Origin: JANWXD01 sp035575135
GTDB taxonomy: Bacteria; Acidobacteriota; Terriglobia; Bryobacterales; Bryobacteraceae
DNA length: 64,000 nt
Reading direction: 5' to 3'
Assembly: GCA_035575135.1 (NCBI GenBank)
Contig: DATLYE010000057.1
Location: 1 to 64,000 of the forward strand
In this document: one piece after another, positions 42,847 to 52,496 of the stretch
Layout: the number at the start of each line of letters is the position of its first letter
How positions within the stretch are numbered: the first letter of the stretch is position 1
The notes under the pieces: model-generated
What the model was told of the DNA's origin: nothing
What the model saw: only the letters and a program-made list of their open reading frames with translations
Databases searched by the model: none
Program-made: the position numbers and the translations under genes

Positions 42847-45800
42847 ACCACAGCACCTTGAGTCCGAACTGGATCTGGCGCGGAGTGTTGGCCTGGGAGC
42901 TGATCACGCCGAAGGTCGAAGAGGTGACGCTGGTGTTTGGCGTACCGAACCGCGGCGTGTTCCAGGCGTTGAAAAACTCGGCCCGGAACTGGGTGGTGAC
43001 ACGCTCGGTCACGTAGAAATCTTTGAGCAGCGAAAGGTCCCAGTTTCTGACGCCGTCGTTACGGATGTCGGGCGAGTAAGGCGAGTGATTGCCGAAGGTG
43101 AACGGCGCCGGCTGGCTGAAGACGCTGGTATCGAAGTACTGGTTGAGGCGGTCCTGAACGCGTCCGGTCTTCCTGCCGCTCCGGCCGTTATTGTTCGGCA
43201 GGGTCATGGGCGCGAAGATGCCGGAGGTGTTGCTGGCGGAAATGGCAATCGGAGCGCCGCTCTGGTACGTGACGATGCCGTTGACCTCCCAGCCGCCGAG
43301 CAGAAATTGGGCTGCGCTGCGCAAATCGGTGGCGAAGCGGCGGCCGCGGCCGAACGGCAACTGGTAGACGAAGCCCATCACAAAGCGGTGGGCGATGTCG
43401 TCGGGGGAAAGCGAGCGGCTGGCGCGCACGTCGTAAGTGTTCTGGTGGCTCCAGCCCGTATCGAGCAGTTTGGACCAGGTGTAGGAACCCTCAAAGAGGA
43501 GCCCGCCGGAGAACCGCCGTTTGATCGTGTTCTGCCAGGAGTGGTAAATGGAGCTGCCGCCGGCATCGTACAGCGGGATGATATCGGTGAACTGGGGATA
43601 GGGGCGTAGGAGCTGGGCCCGGGCAATGCGTCGTGAAAGATGCACGCCGTTGTTGACGATGCCGAAGAAGGGGTTGTCCACCTGCTCGTTCAAGGCGGAT
43701 CCGAGAGCCATGTGCTTGGGATCGAGCTGGTTGAGGTTCATCCCGCTCTCGGTGCTGCGGTGGAGCTGGAGTCCGCGATTGCCCACATAGGCGGTTTCGA
43801 GCAGGATGCCGCCGGGCAATTCCCGTTGCACCGAGAAGTTCCACATCATGTTCCAGGGCGAGGGCGATTCGTGGAGGAACGCCTGCAAGTTCGCTCCGGC
43901 CTGGGTCAGCAAGCCGTCGCGGTGGCCGGGAACGTCGCGGAAACCCTCCGGATAGGGATTGCTCAGGCGGTTGAAGGGTGTGATGCCGTCCACAGTAGTG
44001 ACCCACAAGTACTCGACGCGGAAGCCGAACGGACCCACGGTTCCCTGCGCCGCCTGGCGCGAAGGGCCGAAGAAATGGCCGTAGCCGGCCCGGATCACGG
44101 TCTTGCGGTCCAGCTGGTAAGCCAGGCCGATGCGCGGCGCGAGGTTGTTCAAGTCTTTGCGGAACTGGTGGCGCGGATTGCCGTCTACGCCGACGAAGCG
44201 CACGCCGCCGCTCAGGTTGGGGAATCCGGGCACGACGCCGGCCAGCGGCGAGCGGGCGAACGGATCGAACCAGTTCATCCGGTTGTAGCGTTCCGTTCTG
44301 GGGAAATCGATCTCGTAGCGCACGCCGAGGTTCAGCGTCAGTCTGGAGGTGACGCGCCAGTCGTCCTGGAAGTACCAGCCGTGATAGAAGCTTTGCGAAG
44401 CCACGTTCTTCCAGTTGCGGATCAGCGTATTGCCCGTCGTTCCCGTGCCGAGCAGCAGCGAGGCGATGCTGTTGCCGGCGTTGGCGCTGGCCCGGTTGGG
44501 ATCCGGTCCCTGGGTGAAGCCGGCGCTGAAATTGAAGGTGCCGGCGGCGCGCGCCTCCCAGACGTTGACGCGGATCAGGCGGCCTTCCCAGCCGAATTTC
44601 AAGGCGTGGTCGCCCCGGATTTTGGTGACGTTGGCCAGCGCGGTGTAGGTCATGAAGGCGTTCCAGCGGTGGTCGTTGCCGCCGAGGTTGACGTAGCCGG
44701 AGGCGCCGAAGCGGGGGAACATCCAGCGGTCCACCACGGAATCCACGGCGGAAGGCAGCCCGAGGCTCGAGGGCTGGAATCCGAGACCCTGGTTGTCGAA
44801 CATGAACAGCGATCGGGAAAAGCCGAGGCGCGCCGTCAAAATCGTGGTGGGGCTCAGCGTATTGGAATAATCGAGTGCGGCCGATGGCTGGTGGACGCCT
44901 TCATTGACCCGGCCTTCGGCAATGGCCAGTTCCCCCGGGAACAAGGGCGGCGGTGCATTGATGTTGTCGCGCCAGGAGAACCGGCCGAAGAGCCGCTGGG
45001 CGGCCGTGAGGTTATAATCCACGCGGCCGTCCAGCTGGTTCTGATCGAAGCGGTGCGCTCCGGTGGCGAAATAATTGTTCCGTTTGGTCACCGGATCGCC
45101 GGGCGTGTTCGGTTCCGGGAAGTAGCGGATGACGTTGCGGGCCACGGGATCCTGCATCACCGGAGGGATCACGTTGCCCGGGAACGGATCGCGGATGAAG
45201 CCGCTGCCGGAGGGGTTGCGACGCGTAGTGAAGGGGTCGAAGATCTGGACGAGCCGGCCGTTGGAGGCCAGGGTTTGGGAGAAATCGCCCTGGCGTTCAA
45301 GCAGCGTCGGCACGCTGGTGGTCGTGCTGGTGAAGCTCCGCTGCCGCAAGGCTTCGTAGCTGGCCAGGAAAAAGAGCTTGTCCCGCCGGATGGGGCCGGC
45401 CACGTGTGCGCCGAACTGGTTGCGTTTGAAGCTGCCCAGGGGCTGCCCCAGGCGGTTGGCGAAAAAGTTGTTGGCATCGAGGGCGGAGTTGCGGAGAAAC
45501 TCGAAGGCGCTGCCGTGCAGGTCGTTGGTGCCCGATTTGTAAACGACGTTGACCACGCCGCCGTTGCTGCGGCCGAACTCCGCCGAGTAGTTCGTTCCGA
45601 GGACGCGGAACTCGGCGATGGCGTCCACGGGAGGGAACGTGGAGTTGCCCGAGAAGCCGTTGACGGTGGGGTGGGCCGTGCTGACGCCGTCCACCAGGAT
45701 GTCGAGCATCGAGGTCCGTGCGCCGTTGATGGCAAAGCCCGTCGTGTAGGTGGAGCTCACACTTCCGGTGACGCCGGGGGTCAGGTAGAGAAGGGTGTAG

Positions 45801-46252
45801 ACGTTCCGCGAATTGAGGGGCAGCGAAACGATGCGCCGGTTGTCCACGACTTTGCTCAAGCCGGATTGGGTGGTCTCGAGCATCGGGGCGTCGGCAACCA
45901 CTTCGATGGATTCGGTCACTTCGCCCACCTGGAGCGTGACATCCACGCGCGCGTGCCGCTGAATGTCCACCCGGATGCCGCGCTGGAGAAATTTCTTGAA
46001 CCCGGAAGCCGAGACTTCCAGAGCGTACTCGCCCGGGGGCAGCTCGCCGGCGGCATAGTTGCCGTTGCTTTCGCTGGTGACGACGAGCGTGCGGTTGGTC
46101 CCGAGGTGGGTGATTTTGATCTCGGCGGAGGGCACGACCGCGCCGAGGGGGTCGGTGACGGTGCCGTAGATCCGCCCGGTAAAGGACTGCGCAGCGCAGT
46201 GTGCGGCCACCAGCGCGGCGGCGACGAACAGACGAAGGACGGTAAGGGACAT
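42845..46252 (-). CDS. Large Oar-like TonB-dependent receptor
   Basis: The ATG at 46252 follows AAAGGAG and opens a signal peptide (about 1-22). The product has 1135 residues. It has a CarboxypepD_reg domain (YGTVTDPLGAVVPSAEI, about 29-110), a plug domain (about 120-235 with INGARTSMLDILVDGV and NYSAEFGRSNGGVVNVV), and a barrel of about 880 residues ending RQIQFGLKVLW. Length and architecture match the very large receptors of Acidobacteria and Bacteroidetes. The substrate is unknown; the family is linked to polymer or complex-carbohydrate uptake. It lies 47 bases behind accC on the same strand, so read-through is possible though probably not the main source of transcript. Confidence 0.88.
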   Translation of the reverse strand: MSLTVLRLFVAAALVAAHCAAQSFTGRIYGTVTDPLGAVVPSAEIKITHLGTNRTLVVTSESNGNYAAGELPPGEYALEVSASGFKKFLQRGIRVDIQRHARVDVTLQVGEVTESIEVVADAPMLETTQSGLSKVVDNRRIVSLPLNSRNVYTLLYLTPGVTGSVSSTYTTGFAINGARTSMLDILVDGVSTAHPTVNGFSGNSTFPPVDAIAEFRVLGTNYSAEFGRSNGGVVNVVYKSGTNDLHGSAFEFLRNSALDANNFFANRLGQPLGSFKRNQFGAHVAGPIRRDKLFFLASYEALRQRSFTSTTTSVPTLLERQGDFSQTLASNGRLVQIFDPFTTRRNPSGSGFIRDPFPGNVIPPVMQDPVARNVIRYFPEPNTPGDPVTKRNNYFATGAHRFDQNQLDGRVDYNLTAAQRLFGRFSWRDNINAPPPLFPGELAIAEGRVNEGVHQPSAALDYSNTLSPTTILTARLGFSRSLFMFDNQGLGFQPSSLGLPSAVDSVVDRWMFPRFGASGYVNLGGNDHRWNAFMTYTALANVTKIRGDHALKFGWEGRLIRVNVWEARAAGTFNFSAGFTQGPDPNRASANAGNSIASLLLGTGTTGNTLIRNWKNVASQSFYHGWYFQDDWRVTSRLTLNLGVRYEIDFPRTERYNRMNWFDPFARSPLAGVVPGFPNLSGGVRFVGVDGNPRHQFRKDLNNLAPRIGLAYQLDRKTVIRAGYGHFFGPSRQAAQGTVGPFGFRVEYLWVTTVDGITPFNRLSNPYPEGFRDVPGHRDGLLTQAGANLQAFLHESPSPWNMMWNFSVQRELPGGILLETAYVGNRGLQLHRSTESGMNLNQLDPKHMALGSALNEQVDNPFFGIVNNGVHLSRRIARAQLLRPYPQFTDIIPLYDAGGSSIYHSWQNTIKRRFSGGLLFEGSYTWSKLLDTGWSHQNTYDVRASRSLSPDDIAHRFVMGFVYQLPFGRGRRFATDLRSAAQFLLGGWEVNGIVTYQSGAPIAISASNTSGIFAPMTLPNNNGRSGRKTGRVQDRLNQYFDTSVFSQPAPFTFGNHSPYSPDIRNDGVRNWDLSLLKDFYVTERVTTQFRAEFFNAWNTPRFGTPNTSVTSSTFGVISSQANTPRQIQFGLKVLW

Positions 46253-46299
46253 GGACGTGGCTCCTTTCGGCGCATTGTACCTGCCGGCGCCGGATGGGG

Positions 46300-47667
46300 T
46301 CAAACCGCTGCCGGAGCAAGGCGGCGGCGGCTCAAAAAGCGCTCGATGAAATGGGTGTCCAGTCTGCCGGCCAGGAATTCTTCGTCCTCGAGGATGCGCT
46401 GGTGGAGCGGAATCGAGGTGTGGATGCCTTCGATGACGAACATTTCGAGGGCCCGGCGCATGCGGGCGACGGCTTCGGCGCGGTCGCGGCCGTAGGTGAT
46501 CAGCTTGGCGACCAGGGAATCGTAGTAGGGCGGGATCACACAGTCGGTGTAGGCCGCCGTATCCACCCGCACGCCGATTCCGCCGGGCACGTTGAAGGCG
46601 GTGATGCGGCCGGGCGAAGGAGCAAACGTCTCGGGGTGTTCGGCGTTGATGCGGCACTCCAGGGCATGTCCGCGGAGGGTAACGGGCGAGGGGATGAATT
46701 CGCGCAAGGGTACGCCCGCAGCGGCCAGAATCTGGCCTTTCACCAGGTCCACTCCCGTGACAAACTCCGTGACGGGGTGCTCGACCTGAATGCGCGCGTT
46801 CACTTCGATGAAATAGAGGGCGCCGGAGTCATCCATGAGAAATTCCACGGTTCCGGCGTTGGTGTAGCCCACATCATGGAGCGCCTTGCGCAGGCGGTCG
46901 GACATGTCCTGGCGCAGGGCGGGCGTCATGACCGGAGAGGGAGATTCCTCGATCAGCTTCTGGTGGCGCCGCTGGATGGAGCATTCGCGCTCGCCGAACA
47001 CCTCCACGTTGCCGTGCTCGTCGGCCAGGATCTGGAACTCGATGTGCCGGGGCGCGGGGATGAATTTTTCCAGATAGACGTCGGGGCAGGAGAAGGCTGC
47101 GGCTGCCTCCTGCTGCGCCTGGATGAACAGGGAGGGCAGTTCGGAAGCCTCGCGCACCACTCGCATGCCGCGGCCGCCGCCGCCCGCGGAAGCCTTGAGC
47201 ATGACCGGGAAGCCGATGGCGCGAGCCGCCTCGAGGGCCTCCTCCGCGGAGCGAACCACACCCTCCGAGCCGGGCAGCACCGGTACGCCCGCCGCAGCCA
47301 TCGCCGCCCGGGCCTTGTCTTTCACGCCCATCAGGCGAGTGACTTCAGGGCGCGGCCCGATGAACTTAATGCCGGAGAGTTCGCAGACTTCGGCGAACTC
47401 GGCATTCTCGCTCAGAAAACCGTAACCGGGGTGAATGGCCTCGGCATTGGTGATTTCCGCTGCGCTGATGATCGAGGGGATCTCCAGATAGCTCTTGCTG
47501 CTCTTGGCCGGCCCGATGCAGACGGCTTCGTCGGCGAAGCGAACGTGCAGGCTGTAGCGGTCGGCTTCCGAGTATACGGCCACGGTCCGGATGCCGAGTT
47601 CCTTGCAAGCGCAGATGACGCGGAGGGCGATCTCTCCGCGGTTGGCGATCAGGATCTTGCGAAACAT
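46300..47667 (-). CDS. accC: Acetyl-CoA carboxylase biotin carboxylase subunit
   Basis: The 455-residue enzyme carboxylates biotin on BCCP with ATP and bicarbonate, the first half-reaction of malonyl-CoA synthesis. The start at 47667 gives the canonical MFRKILIANRGEIA. Signature motifs are present: HPGYGFLSENAEF, the ATP-grasp loop KASAGGGGRGMR and the catalytic EVNARIQVEHPVTE. It lies 25 bases downstream of accB on the same strand. Confidence 0.96.
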   Translation of the reverse strand: MFRKILIANRGEIALRVICACKELGIRTVAVYSEADRYSLHVRFADEAVCIGPAKSSKSYLEIPSIISAAEITNAEAIHPGYGFLSENAEFAEVCELSGIKFIGPRPEVTRLMGVKDKARAAMAAAGVPVLPGSEGVVRSAEEALEAARAIGFPVMLKASAGGGGRGMRVVREASELPSLFIQAQQEAAAAFSCPDVYLEKFIPAPRHIEFQILADEHGNVEVFGERECSIQRRHQKLIEESPSPVMTPALRQDMSDRLRKALHDVGYTNAGTVEFLMDDSGALYFIEVNARIQVEHPVTEFVTGVDLVKGQILAAAGVPLREFIPSPVTLRGHALECRINAEHPETFAPSPGRITAFNVPGGIGVRVDTAAYTDCVIPPYYDSLVAKLITYGRDRAEAVARMRRALEMFVIEGIHTSIPLHQRILEDEEFLAGRLDTHFIERFLSRRRLAPAAV

Positions 47668-47692
47668 GGGAGCGGATCCAGCAGGCGCCCGC

Positions 47693-48163
47693 TTACAGCG
47701 GCCGGATGGCGAAGAGCGCTTCGCCGTACTCGACCGGCTGGGCGTTTTCCACAAACCGCTTGGTGACGACGCCGGCCACCTCGGCCTCGATCTCGTTCAT
47801 CAGTTTCATGGACTCGATAATGCACAAGACCTGGCCGGGCTGGACGGTGTCGCCGATCTGAACAAAAGGCGGTGCTTCTGGAGAGGGCGATTCGTAAAAG
47901 GTTCCGACGATCGGGGACTTGACGATGATGAGCGAACTATCCAGGTCCGCCTCGGGCTCCTGCGCCGCCGCTGCGGCGCCAGCGGATGCCGGGGGCGTGT
48001 TGTTCGAGCTGCGCTGCGGGGGCAATTCCGCCACGACGGTCTGCGAGGCGGGCGGGGGAGTCCGACGGATGCGCACGCGGCTGTCTCCGCGCTGGACTTC
48101 GAGCTCGTCCACACCGGATTCGGTGACCAGCCTGATGAACTCCTTGATCTCTTCGATGGTCAT
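47693..48163 (-). CDS. accB: Biotin carboxyl carrier protein of acetyl-CoA carboxylase
   Basis: The 156-residue protein carries the biotin attachment motif ESMKLMNEI with Lys120. The N-terminus (TIEEIKEFIRLV) is that of AccB, followed by an Ala/Pro-rich linker and the biotinyl domain with the thumb segment PSPEAPPFV. The ATG at 48163 follows a CAGGAAA ribosome binding site; a GTG at 48178 would add five residues. It lies between pepP and accC, an arrangement seen in several phyla. Confidence 0.94.
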   Translation of the reverse strand: MTIEEIKEFIRLVTESGVDELEVQRGDSRVRIRRTPPPASQTVVAELPPQRSSNNTPPASAGAAAAAQEPEADLDSSLIIVKSPIVGTFYESPSPEAPPFVQIGDTVQPGQVLCIIESMKLMNEIEAEVAGVVTKRFVENAQPVEYGEALFAIRPL

Positions 48164-48184
48164 GTTTTCCTGCCGCACCGGCTC

Positions 48185-49264
48185 CTAGAGCTCCACGAGT
48201 TCCTTCGGCACAGGGGTCAGCGTCTCACATCCGGCCGGCGTTACGATTACCGTGTCCTCGATGCGTATGCCTCCAAGCTCTTCGAAGTATACGCCAGGCT
48301 CGATGGTGAGCGCCATGCCCGCCTCCAGGCGGGTCACGTCGCCCTTTCCCAGCCGTGGCCGTTCGTGCACTTCGAGCCCCAGGCCGTGGCCGGTGGAGTG
48401 AACGAACGCTCGAGCGAGCCCGGCCTTGCGCAAAGTCCTGCGTGCGGCCCGGTCCACGCTTTCGGCCGTGGCGCCGGGGCGCACCGCTTCGAGGGCGGCC
48501 TGGTGGGCCTCCAGCACGGCCCGATAAAGATCACGAACCTTCCGGCTGGGGCGCCCGAGATGGAGCATGCGGGTCATGTCACTGGCGTAACCGTCCTCGA
48601 TAGCCCCCATATCAATCAATAGCAATTGGTTGGAGCCGAGGCAATTTGCCGTGGGGCGGGCGTGGGGGTGGGCGGAGCGGGGTCCTGCGGCCACAATGGT
48701 TTCAAAGGCGGGGCGCTCGGCCCCGAGCCGCCGCGCCCGGTAGTCGAGCTCGGCGGCGACTTCGAGTTCCCGCATGCCGGGGCGAATCAGCGGCAAGGTT
48801 TCCAGGAACGCCTTGCAGGCGGTTTCCACCGAGCGGCGGATACGGGCGATCTCTTCGGCGGATTTCACCATGCGCCGGTTCTCCACCAGGCCGCCGGCGG
48901 GGACCAGCCGCGCCGCCTCGGGCAGCTCCTTGTCGAGTTGCTCGAAGAGGGCGTAAGAAAGATGGGCCGGATCAAAACCGATGCGCCGCAGCCGCAGGCG
49001 GCGGATCGAGGCTGCCAAGGGTCCGGTCAGAGGACCCTTGGCCACGGTGATGCGAGAGGCACACTCCAGGGAGGCTTGCAACTTGTAGCGGGGGTCGGTA
49101 AAGAGGCGGCTGCCGTCACGAGTGACCAGGAGCAGTGCGTGGCTGCCGGTGAAGCCGCTGAGGTAACGGATGCTGGCGGGGGAGGAGACGATCAACGCGT
49201 CAAGGCCGTGCTCGGCCAGGTCGCAGGCGAGCCGGCGCTGCCGCGATTGCAACTCTGCCCGCAC
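48185..49264 (-). CDS. pepP: M24-family Xaa-Pro aminopeptidase
   Basis: This 359-residue cytoplasmic enzyme removes an N-terminal residue preceding proline. The five metal ligands of the pita-bread fold are visible: Asp218 (LLIDMGA), Asp229 (ASDMTR), His293 (STGHGLGLEVHE), Glu322 (TIEPGVY) and Glu336 (RIEDTV). An N-terminal creatinase-like domain spans about 1-130. It starts with GTG seven bases after the oxidoreductase stop and is followed by accB 21 bases downstream. The symbol could also be papA or pepQ; residues alone do not separate these. Confidence 0.87.
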   Translation of the reverse strand: MRAELQSRQRRLACDLAEHGLDALIVSSPASIRYLSGFTGSHALLLVTRDGSRLFTDPRYKLQASLECASRITVAKGPLTGPLAASIRRLRLRRIGFDPAHLSYALFEQLDKELPEAARLVPAGGLVENRRMVKSAEEIARIRRSVETACKAFLETLPLIRPGMRELEVAAELDYRARRLGAERPAFETIVAAGPRSAHPHARPTANCLGSNQLLLIDMGAIEDGYASDMTRMLHLGRPSRKVRDLYRAVLEAHQAALEAVRPGATAESVDRAARRTLRKAGLARAFVHSTGHGLGLEVHERPRLGKGDVTRLEAGMALTIEPGVYFEELGGIRIEDTVIVTPAGCETLTPVPKELVEL

Positions 49265-49270
49265 GCCGCG

Positions 49271-50242
49271 TCAGCCCGGCAGGAGCAAAAGCTTGCCGGA
49301 GGTGGCCCGAGAGGCCAGATCCCGGTGCGCCTGAGCGGCTTCGGAAAGCGGGTAGGTGCGCTCAATGCGGAGCTTGAGACGTCCGTCCGCGATCCAGTTC
49401 AGCACGTCGCCGGCCCTCCAGAGCAGCTCCTGGCGTGTCTGGCAGTAGTGGGCCAGGCTGGGTCTGGTCAAAAAGAGCGAGCCTTTCTGGCTGAGAATCA
49501 ACGGCTGGATGGGCGGCACCGCACCGCTGGCGTTGCCGAAAGAAACCATCATCCCGCGGGGGCGCAGGCTGTCCAGGCTCTTCTCCCACGTCGCCGCGCC
49601 GACCGAGTCGTAGACCACGTCCACGCCGCGGCCGCCGGTCAGGCGCCGGACTTCGGCCTGGAAATCCTGCTCGGTGTAAAGGATGACCTCGTCGGCGCCC
49701 GCCTGGCGGGCCAGAGCGGCTTTGGCCGCCGTAGAGGTGGTGCCCAAGACCCGCGCACCGCGCATCTTCGCCATCTGCACGAGCAGCAGTCCCACCCCGC
49801 CGGCGGCGGCGTGGACCAGCGCGGTGTCGCCTTCTTTGAGCGGGAAGGTGGAGTGCGTCAGGTAATGGGCCGTCATGCCCTGGAGCATGGCGGCGGCGGC
49901 GGTCTGGAAGTCCATGCCGTGGGGGAGCTTCACGAGTTGCCAGGCCGGGACTACCTGGTAGTCGGCATACGAGCCGCGGCACATGGCGTAGGCCACCGGA
50001 TCGCCGGGCGCCACTTCCGTCACTCCCTCCCCCACGGCTTCGACCACGCCAGCTCCTTCCATGCCGATGGCGATCGGCGGGTCGGCCTTGTACAGCCCGG
50101 TGCGGTAGTAAATGTCGATGAAATTCACGCCCGCTGCGGCAATTTTGACGAGAGCCTCCCCGGGCCCGGGCGAGGGTTTGGGGATTTCCACCAGTTGCAA
50201 TTGCTCCGGGCCGCCGGGAGTTTCCACAACAATTGCCTTCAT
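49271..50242 (-). CDS. Quinone oxidoreductase (zeta-crystallin-like MDR)
   Basis: The 323-residue cytoplasmic NADPH-dependent reductase belongs to the zinc-free medium-chain dehydrogenase group. It has the substrate domain start FIDIYYRTGLY, the quinone-reductase signature MEGAGVV, the Rossmann loop AAAGGVGLLLVQ, and no structural-zinc cysteine set. It probably reduces a quinone or activated alkene. The start overlaps the preceding hypothetical gene by four bases, and the stop is seven bases before pepP, so it lies in one series of five genes down to accC. Confidence 0.88.
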   Translation of the reverse strand: MKAIVVETPGGPEQLQLVEIPKPSPGPGEALVKIAAAGVNFIDIYYRTGLYKADPPIAIGMEGAGVVEAVGEGVTEVAPGDPVAYAMCRGSYADYQVVPAWQLVKLPHGMDFQTAAAAMLQGMTAHYLTHSTFPLKEGDTALVHAAAGGVGLLLVQMAKMRGARVLGTTSTAAKAALARQAGADEVILYTEQDFQAEVRRLTGGRGVDVVYDSVGAATWEKSLDSLRPRGMMVSFGNASGAVPPIQPLILSQKGSLFLTRPSLAHYCQTRQELLWRAGDVLNWIADGRLKLRIERTYPLSEAAQAHRDLASRATSGKLLLLPG

Positions 50243-50787
50243 GAGAGCACCTTTCGCCTGAGATGGACCAGCGCCGCGTACAGCAGCAGATAGACCAGTG
50301 TAAACGGAAACGCCAGCAGGCGCAGCGCGCCGGAAACGGCGGCCGCCCCGGTGAGGCCCGAACGGACGGCGACAAACTGGCACACGGTGCGCCAGTTGGT
50401 CCGGTCCAGCCAGAAATAGTCTGCATTCTCGTTGACGATCAGGACCTTTACCGGCAGCAAGAGCGCGAGCGCCCACTTCCATTTCGTCATGACCGGCTCG
50501 CCGGAGCAGAGCATGACCAGCGCTGCGGGACGGTGCGAGCGGAGGGCGCGCGCCAGGCGGCGGAGCCCGTCGCGGCCGCGGTATTCGTGGATGCGCCAGA
50601 CGGCGGTGCGCTGCGGGTCCAGACCAGCGGGCAGGCCGCCGTAACAGGTGACCAGATCCACAGCCGCCTCCGGGCCGAAGGTCTGGTGCAGATACGGGAG
50701 GACCGCTTCCACGAGATGGCGCGAACCGCTTTCGACCAGGACCAGGCGGCCGGCGCGGGGCACGCGCCGCGTCAGCAAATAACGCAT
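50239..50787 (-). CDS. Hypothetical membrane-associated protein
   Basis: The 182-residue protein begins with a Rossmann-like alpha/beta segment (LVLVESGSRHLVEAVLPYL, CYGGLP). This recalls the N-terminal half of heptosyltransferase-like proteins, but the donor-binding half is missing. A hydrophobic segment is near 108-120 and another near 155-175, with ADYFWLDRTNW between. I do not recognise the family. It leads the minus-strand series to accC and is divergent from the polytopic protein gene that precedes the Tad cluster. Confidence 0.7.
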   Translation of the reverse strand: MRYLLTRRVPRAGRLVLVESGSRHLVEAVLPYLHQTFGPEAAVDLVTCYGGLPAGLDPQRTAVWRIHEYRGRDGLRRLARALRSHRPAALVMLCSGEPVMTKWKWALALLLPVKVLIVNENADYFWLDRTNWRTVCQFVAVRSGLTGAAAVSGALRLLAFPFTLVYLLLYAALVHLRRKVLS

Positions 50788-50891
50788 ACGAGCGACCGAT
50801 AGGGTAGCACGGCCGGGACAGATTCGTGCACGCCTGCGCTAATGCGTTGACCCACAGGCACCGATCAGTACGGGGGTCCTCTGAAGATTCC

Positions 50892-52475
50892 ATGGTGTGC
50901 GCTCCCGATCGGGGCAAGACGGTGAAGTGGAGCGGGTGGTTGTCCCCCTCGTTGAGCGACTGCTATCTGGTTGCGCTGCTGGCCTGGCTGTTTGCCGCCG
51001 GAGCCGGCTGGGAGGGGCTGCTGGCTGACGGCGACACGGGCTGGCACATCCGCACCGGCGATTACATTCTCGAGACGGGCTCGATTCCGCGCCAGGATCT
51101 GTTCTCCTACACCCGGCCGGGCGAGCCCTGGTTCGCCTGGGAATGGCTCTCGGATTTGATACTGGCCTGGGTTCATCGCCAATGGGGTTTGCCGGGCGTC
51201 GCGGCGTTGGCAGGCGTCGTGATCGCTTCGGCCATGCTGGTTCTGTTCCGGTGGATGCTGTGGCGGGGAACGAATTTGTTCGTAGCGCTCGGGGTGGCGC
51301 TGCTGGCGGCCGGAGCCAGTTCTATTCACTTTCTGGCGCGGCCTCACGTGGCGACGTTACTGTTGCTGCCGCTGTCGCTGTGGGCCGTGGAGCGCGACCT
51401 CAAGCGCGAGGGCGGCCGCCTGTGGCTGCTGGTTCCGCTGAGTGTGCTCTGGACCAATCTGCACGGCGGCTTTTTGGCGCTGCCCGCGACGCTGGCCGCC
51501 GTGGCGGCGGGGCTGTGTGTGGAAACGCTGCGGCGGAGGCGGGGTGAGCGCAACTGGCGCCGCCCGCTGCGATATGCCGTGCTGGCGGGCGCCTGCGGGC
51601 TGGCTTCGCTGTTGAACCCCTACGGGGCGGCCTTGCATGTGCACGTGGCGGGCTATCTGAATTCCGATTGGATCCGCAACGTGGTCATGGAGTTCCGCGC
51701 GCCCAGTTTTCGCACCGAAAATCAGTTGCAGTTCGAGGCGTTGCTGCTTGGGGGGCTGCTGGCGGCCGGATGGCGGCTGTCGCAGGGGCGCATCCACGAA
51801 AGCCTCCCGGTGATTCTGTGGGCGCACCTGGCGCTGGGCTCGGTGCGCCACGCGCCCCTGTACGCGGTGGTGGCGGCTCCGCTGGTGGCTTCTGCGCTGA
51901 GCGAGCTGTGGGAGAAGTGGGAGGCCAGGGCCGGGCGGGGCTCGGTCGCGGCCGTGCTGGGGGCTGTGGCGCGCGATTTCGGCGCCCGAGGGGGCCGCCT
52001 GACGCCGTGGGCGGCGGCGGGCGTTGCGGCCGTGCTGCTCCTCACGCCGGAGCAGAAATGGCCGCGCGATTTTCCCGACCATGCCTTTCCGACCTCGCTG
52101 GTGCGCTCGCAGGCATCGCTGTTGCGCCAGGGGCGGGTGTTCACCTCCGATGAGTGGGCCGACTATCTGATCTACCGCAACTGGCCGCGGCAGCGCGTCT
52201 TCATGGACGGGCGCAGCGACTTTTACGGTCCCTCGATCGGCAATCAGTACATTGCGCTCATGCAGGCGCAGCCGGGCTGGGAGCGGATCCTGGCCCGCTA
52301 TGGCTGCGACGTCGTGCTGGTGCCGGCCCGCTGGGGGCTTGCCGCGTTGCTCGAAGCCGACCCTGGATGGCGACTGGTTGCCGCCGACGGCCGGGCCAAG
52401 CTGTTCCGGCGGGCCGGCCCCCCAACCTCTGTGAAGGGAGAGCGCACTAATCTGACCGCTCGTTCCTACCGATAG
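50892..52475 (+). CDS. Polytopic membrane protein, GT-C-like, upstream of the Tad cluster
   Basis: About 527 residues from the ATG at 50892; an in-frame upstream ATG at 50826 is less likely. Ten or so hydrophobic segments lie in residues 20-400. The first periplasmic loop has the DGDTGWHIRTGDYIL and PRQDLFSYTRPGEPW pattern, which resembles the first loop of GT-C glycosyltransferases with an acidic pair near the first helix. A soluble C-terminal tail (about 410-527) includes RVFMDGRSDFYG and ARYGCDVVLVP. From memory, proteins of this kind are widespread in Acidobacteria with no assigned function. Confidence 0.72.
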   Translation: MVCAPDRGKTVKWSGWLSPSLSDCYLVALLAWLFAAGAGWEGLLADGDTGWHIRTGDYILETGSIPRQDLFSYTRPGEPWFAWEWLSDLILAWVHRQWGLPGVAALAGVVIASAMLVLFRWMLWRGTNLFVALGVALLAAGASSIHFLARPHVATLLLLPLSLWAVERDLKREGGRLWLLVPLSVLWTNLHGGFLALPATLAAVAAGLCVETLRRRRGERNWRRPLRYAVLAGACGLASLLNPYGAALHVHVAGYLNSDWIRNVVMEFRAPSFRTENQLQFEALLLGGLLAAGWRLSQGRIHESLPVILWAHLALGSVRHAPLYAVVAAPLVASALSELWEKWEARAGRGSVAAVLGAVARDFGARGGRLTPWAAAGVAAVLLLTPEQKWPRDFPDHAFPTSLVRSQASLLRQGRVFTSDEWADYLIYRNWPRQRVFMDGRSDFYGPSIGNQYIALMQAQPGWERILARYGCDVVLVPARWGLAALLEADPGWRLVAADGRAKLFRRAGPPTSVKGERTNLTARSYR

Positions 52476-52496
52476 AACGCCAGGAGGAGTCCCGAG

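Noticed and set aside
40594..46495. Two long plus-strand frames (about 693 and 951 codons)
   Set aside because: They are antisense to the two Oar-like receptor genes and have no recognisable start context or domain.
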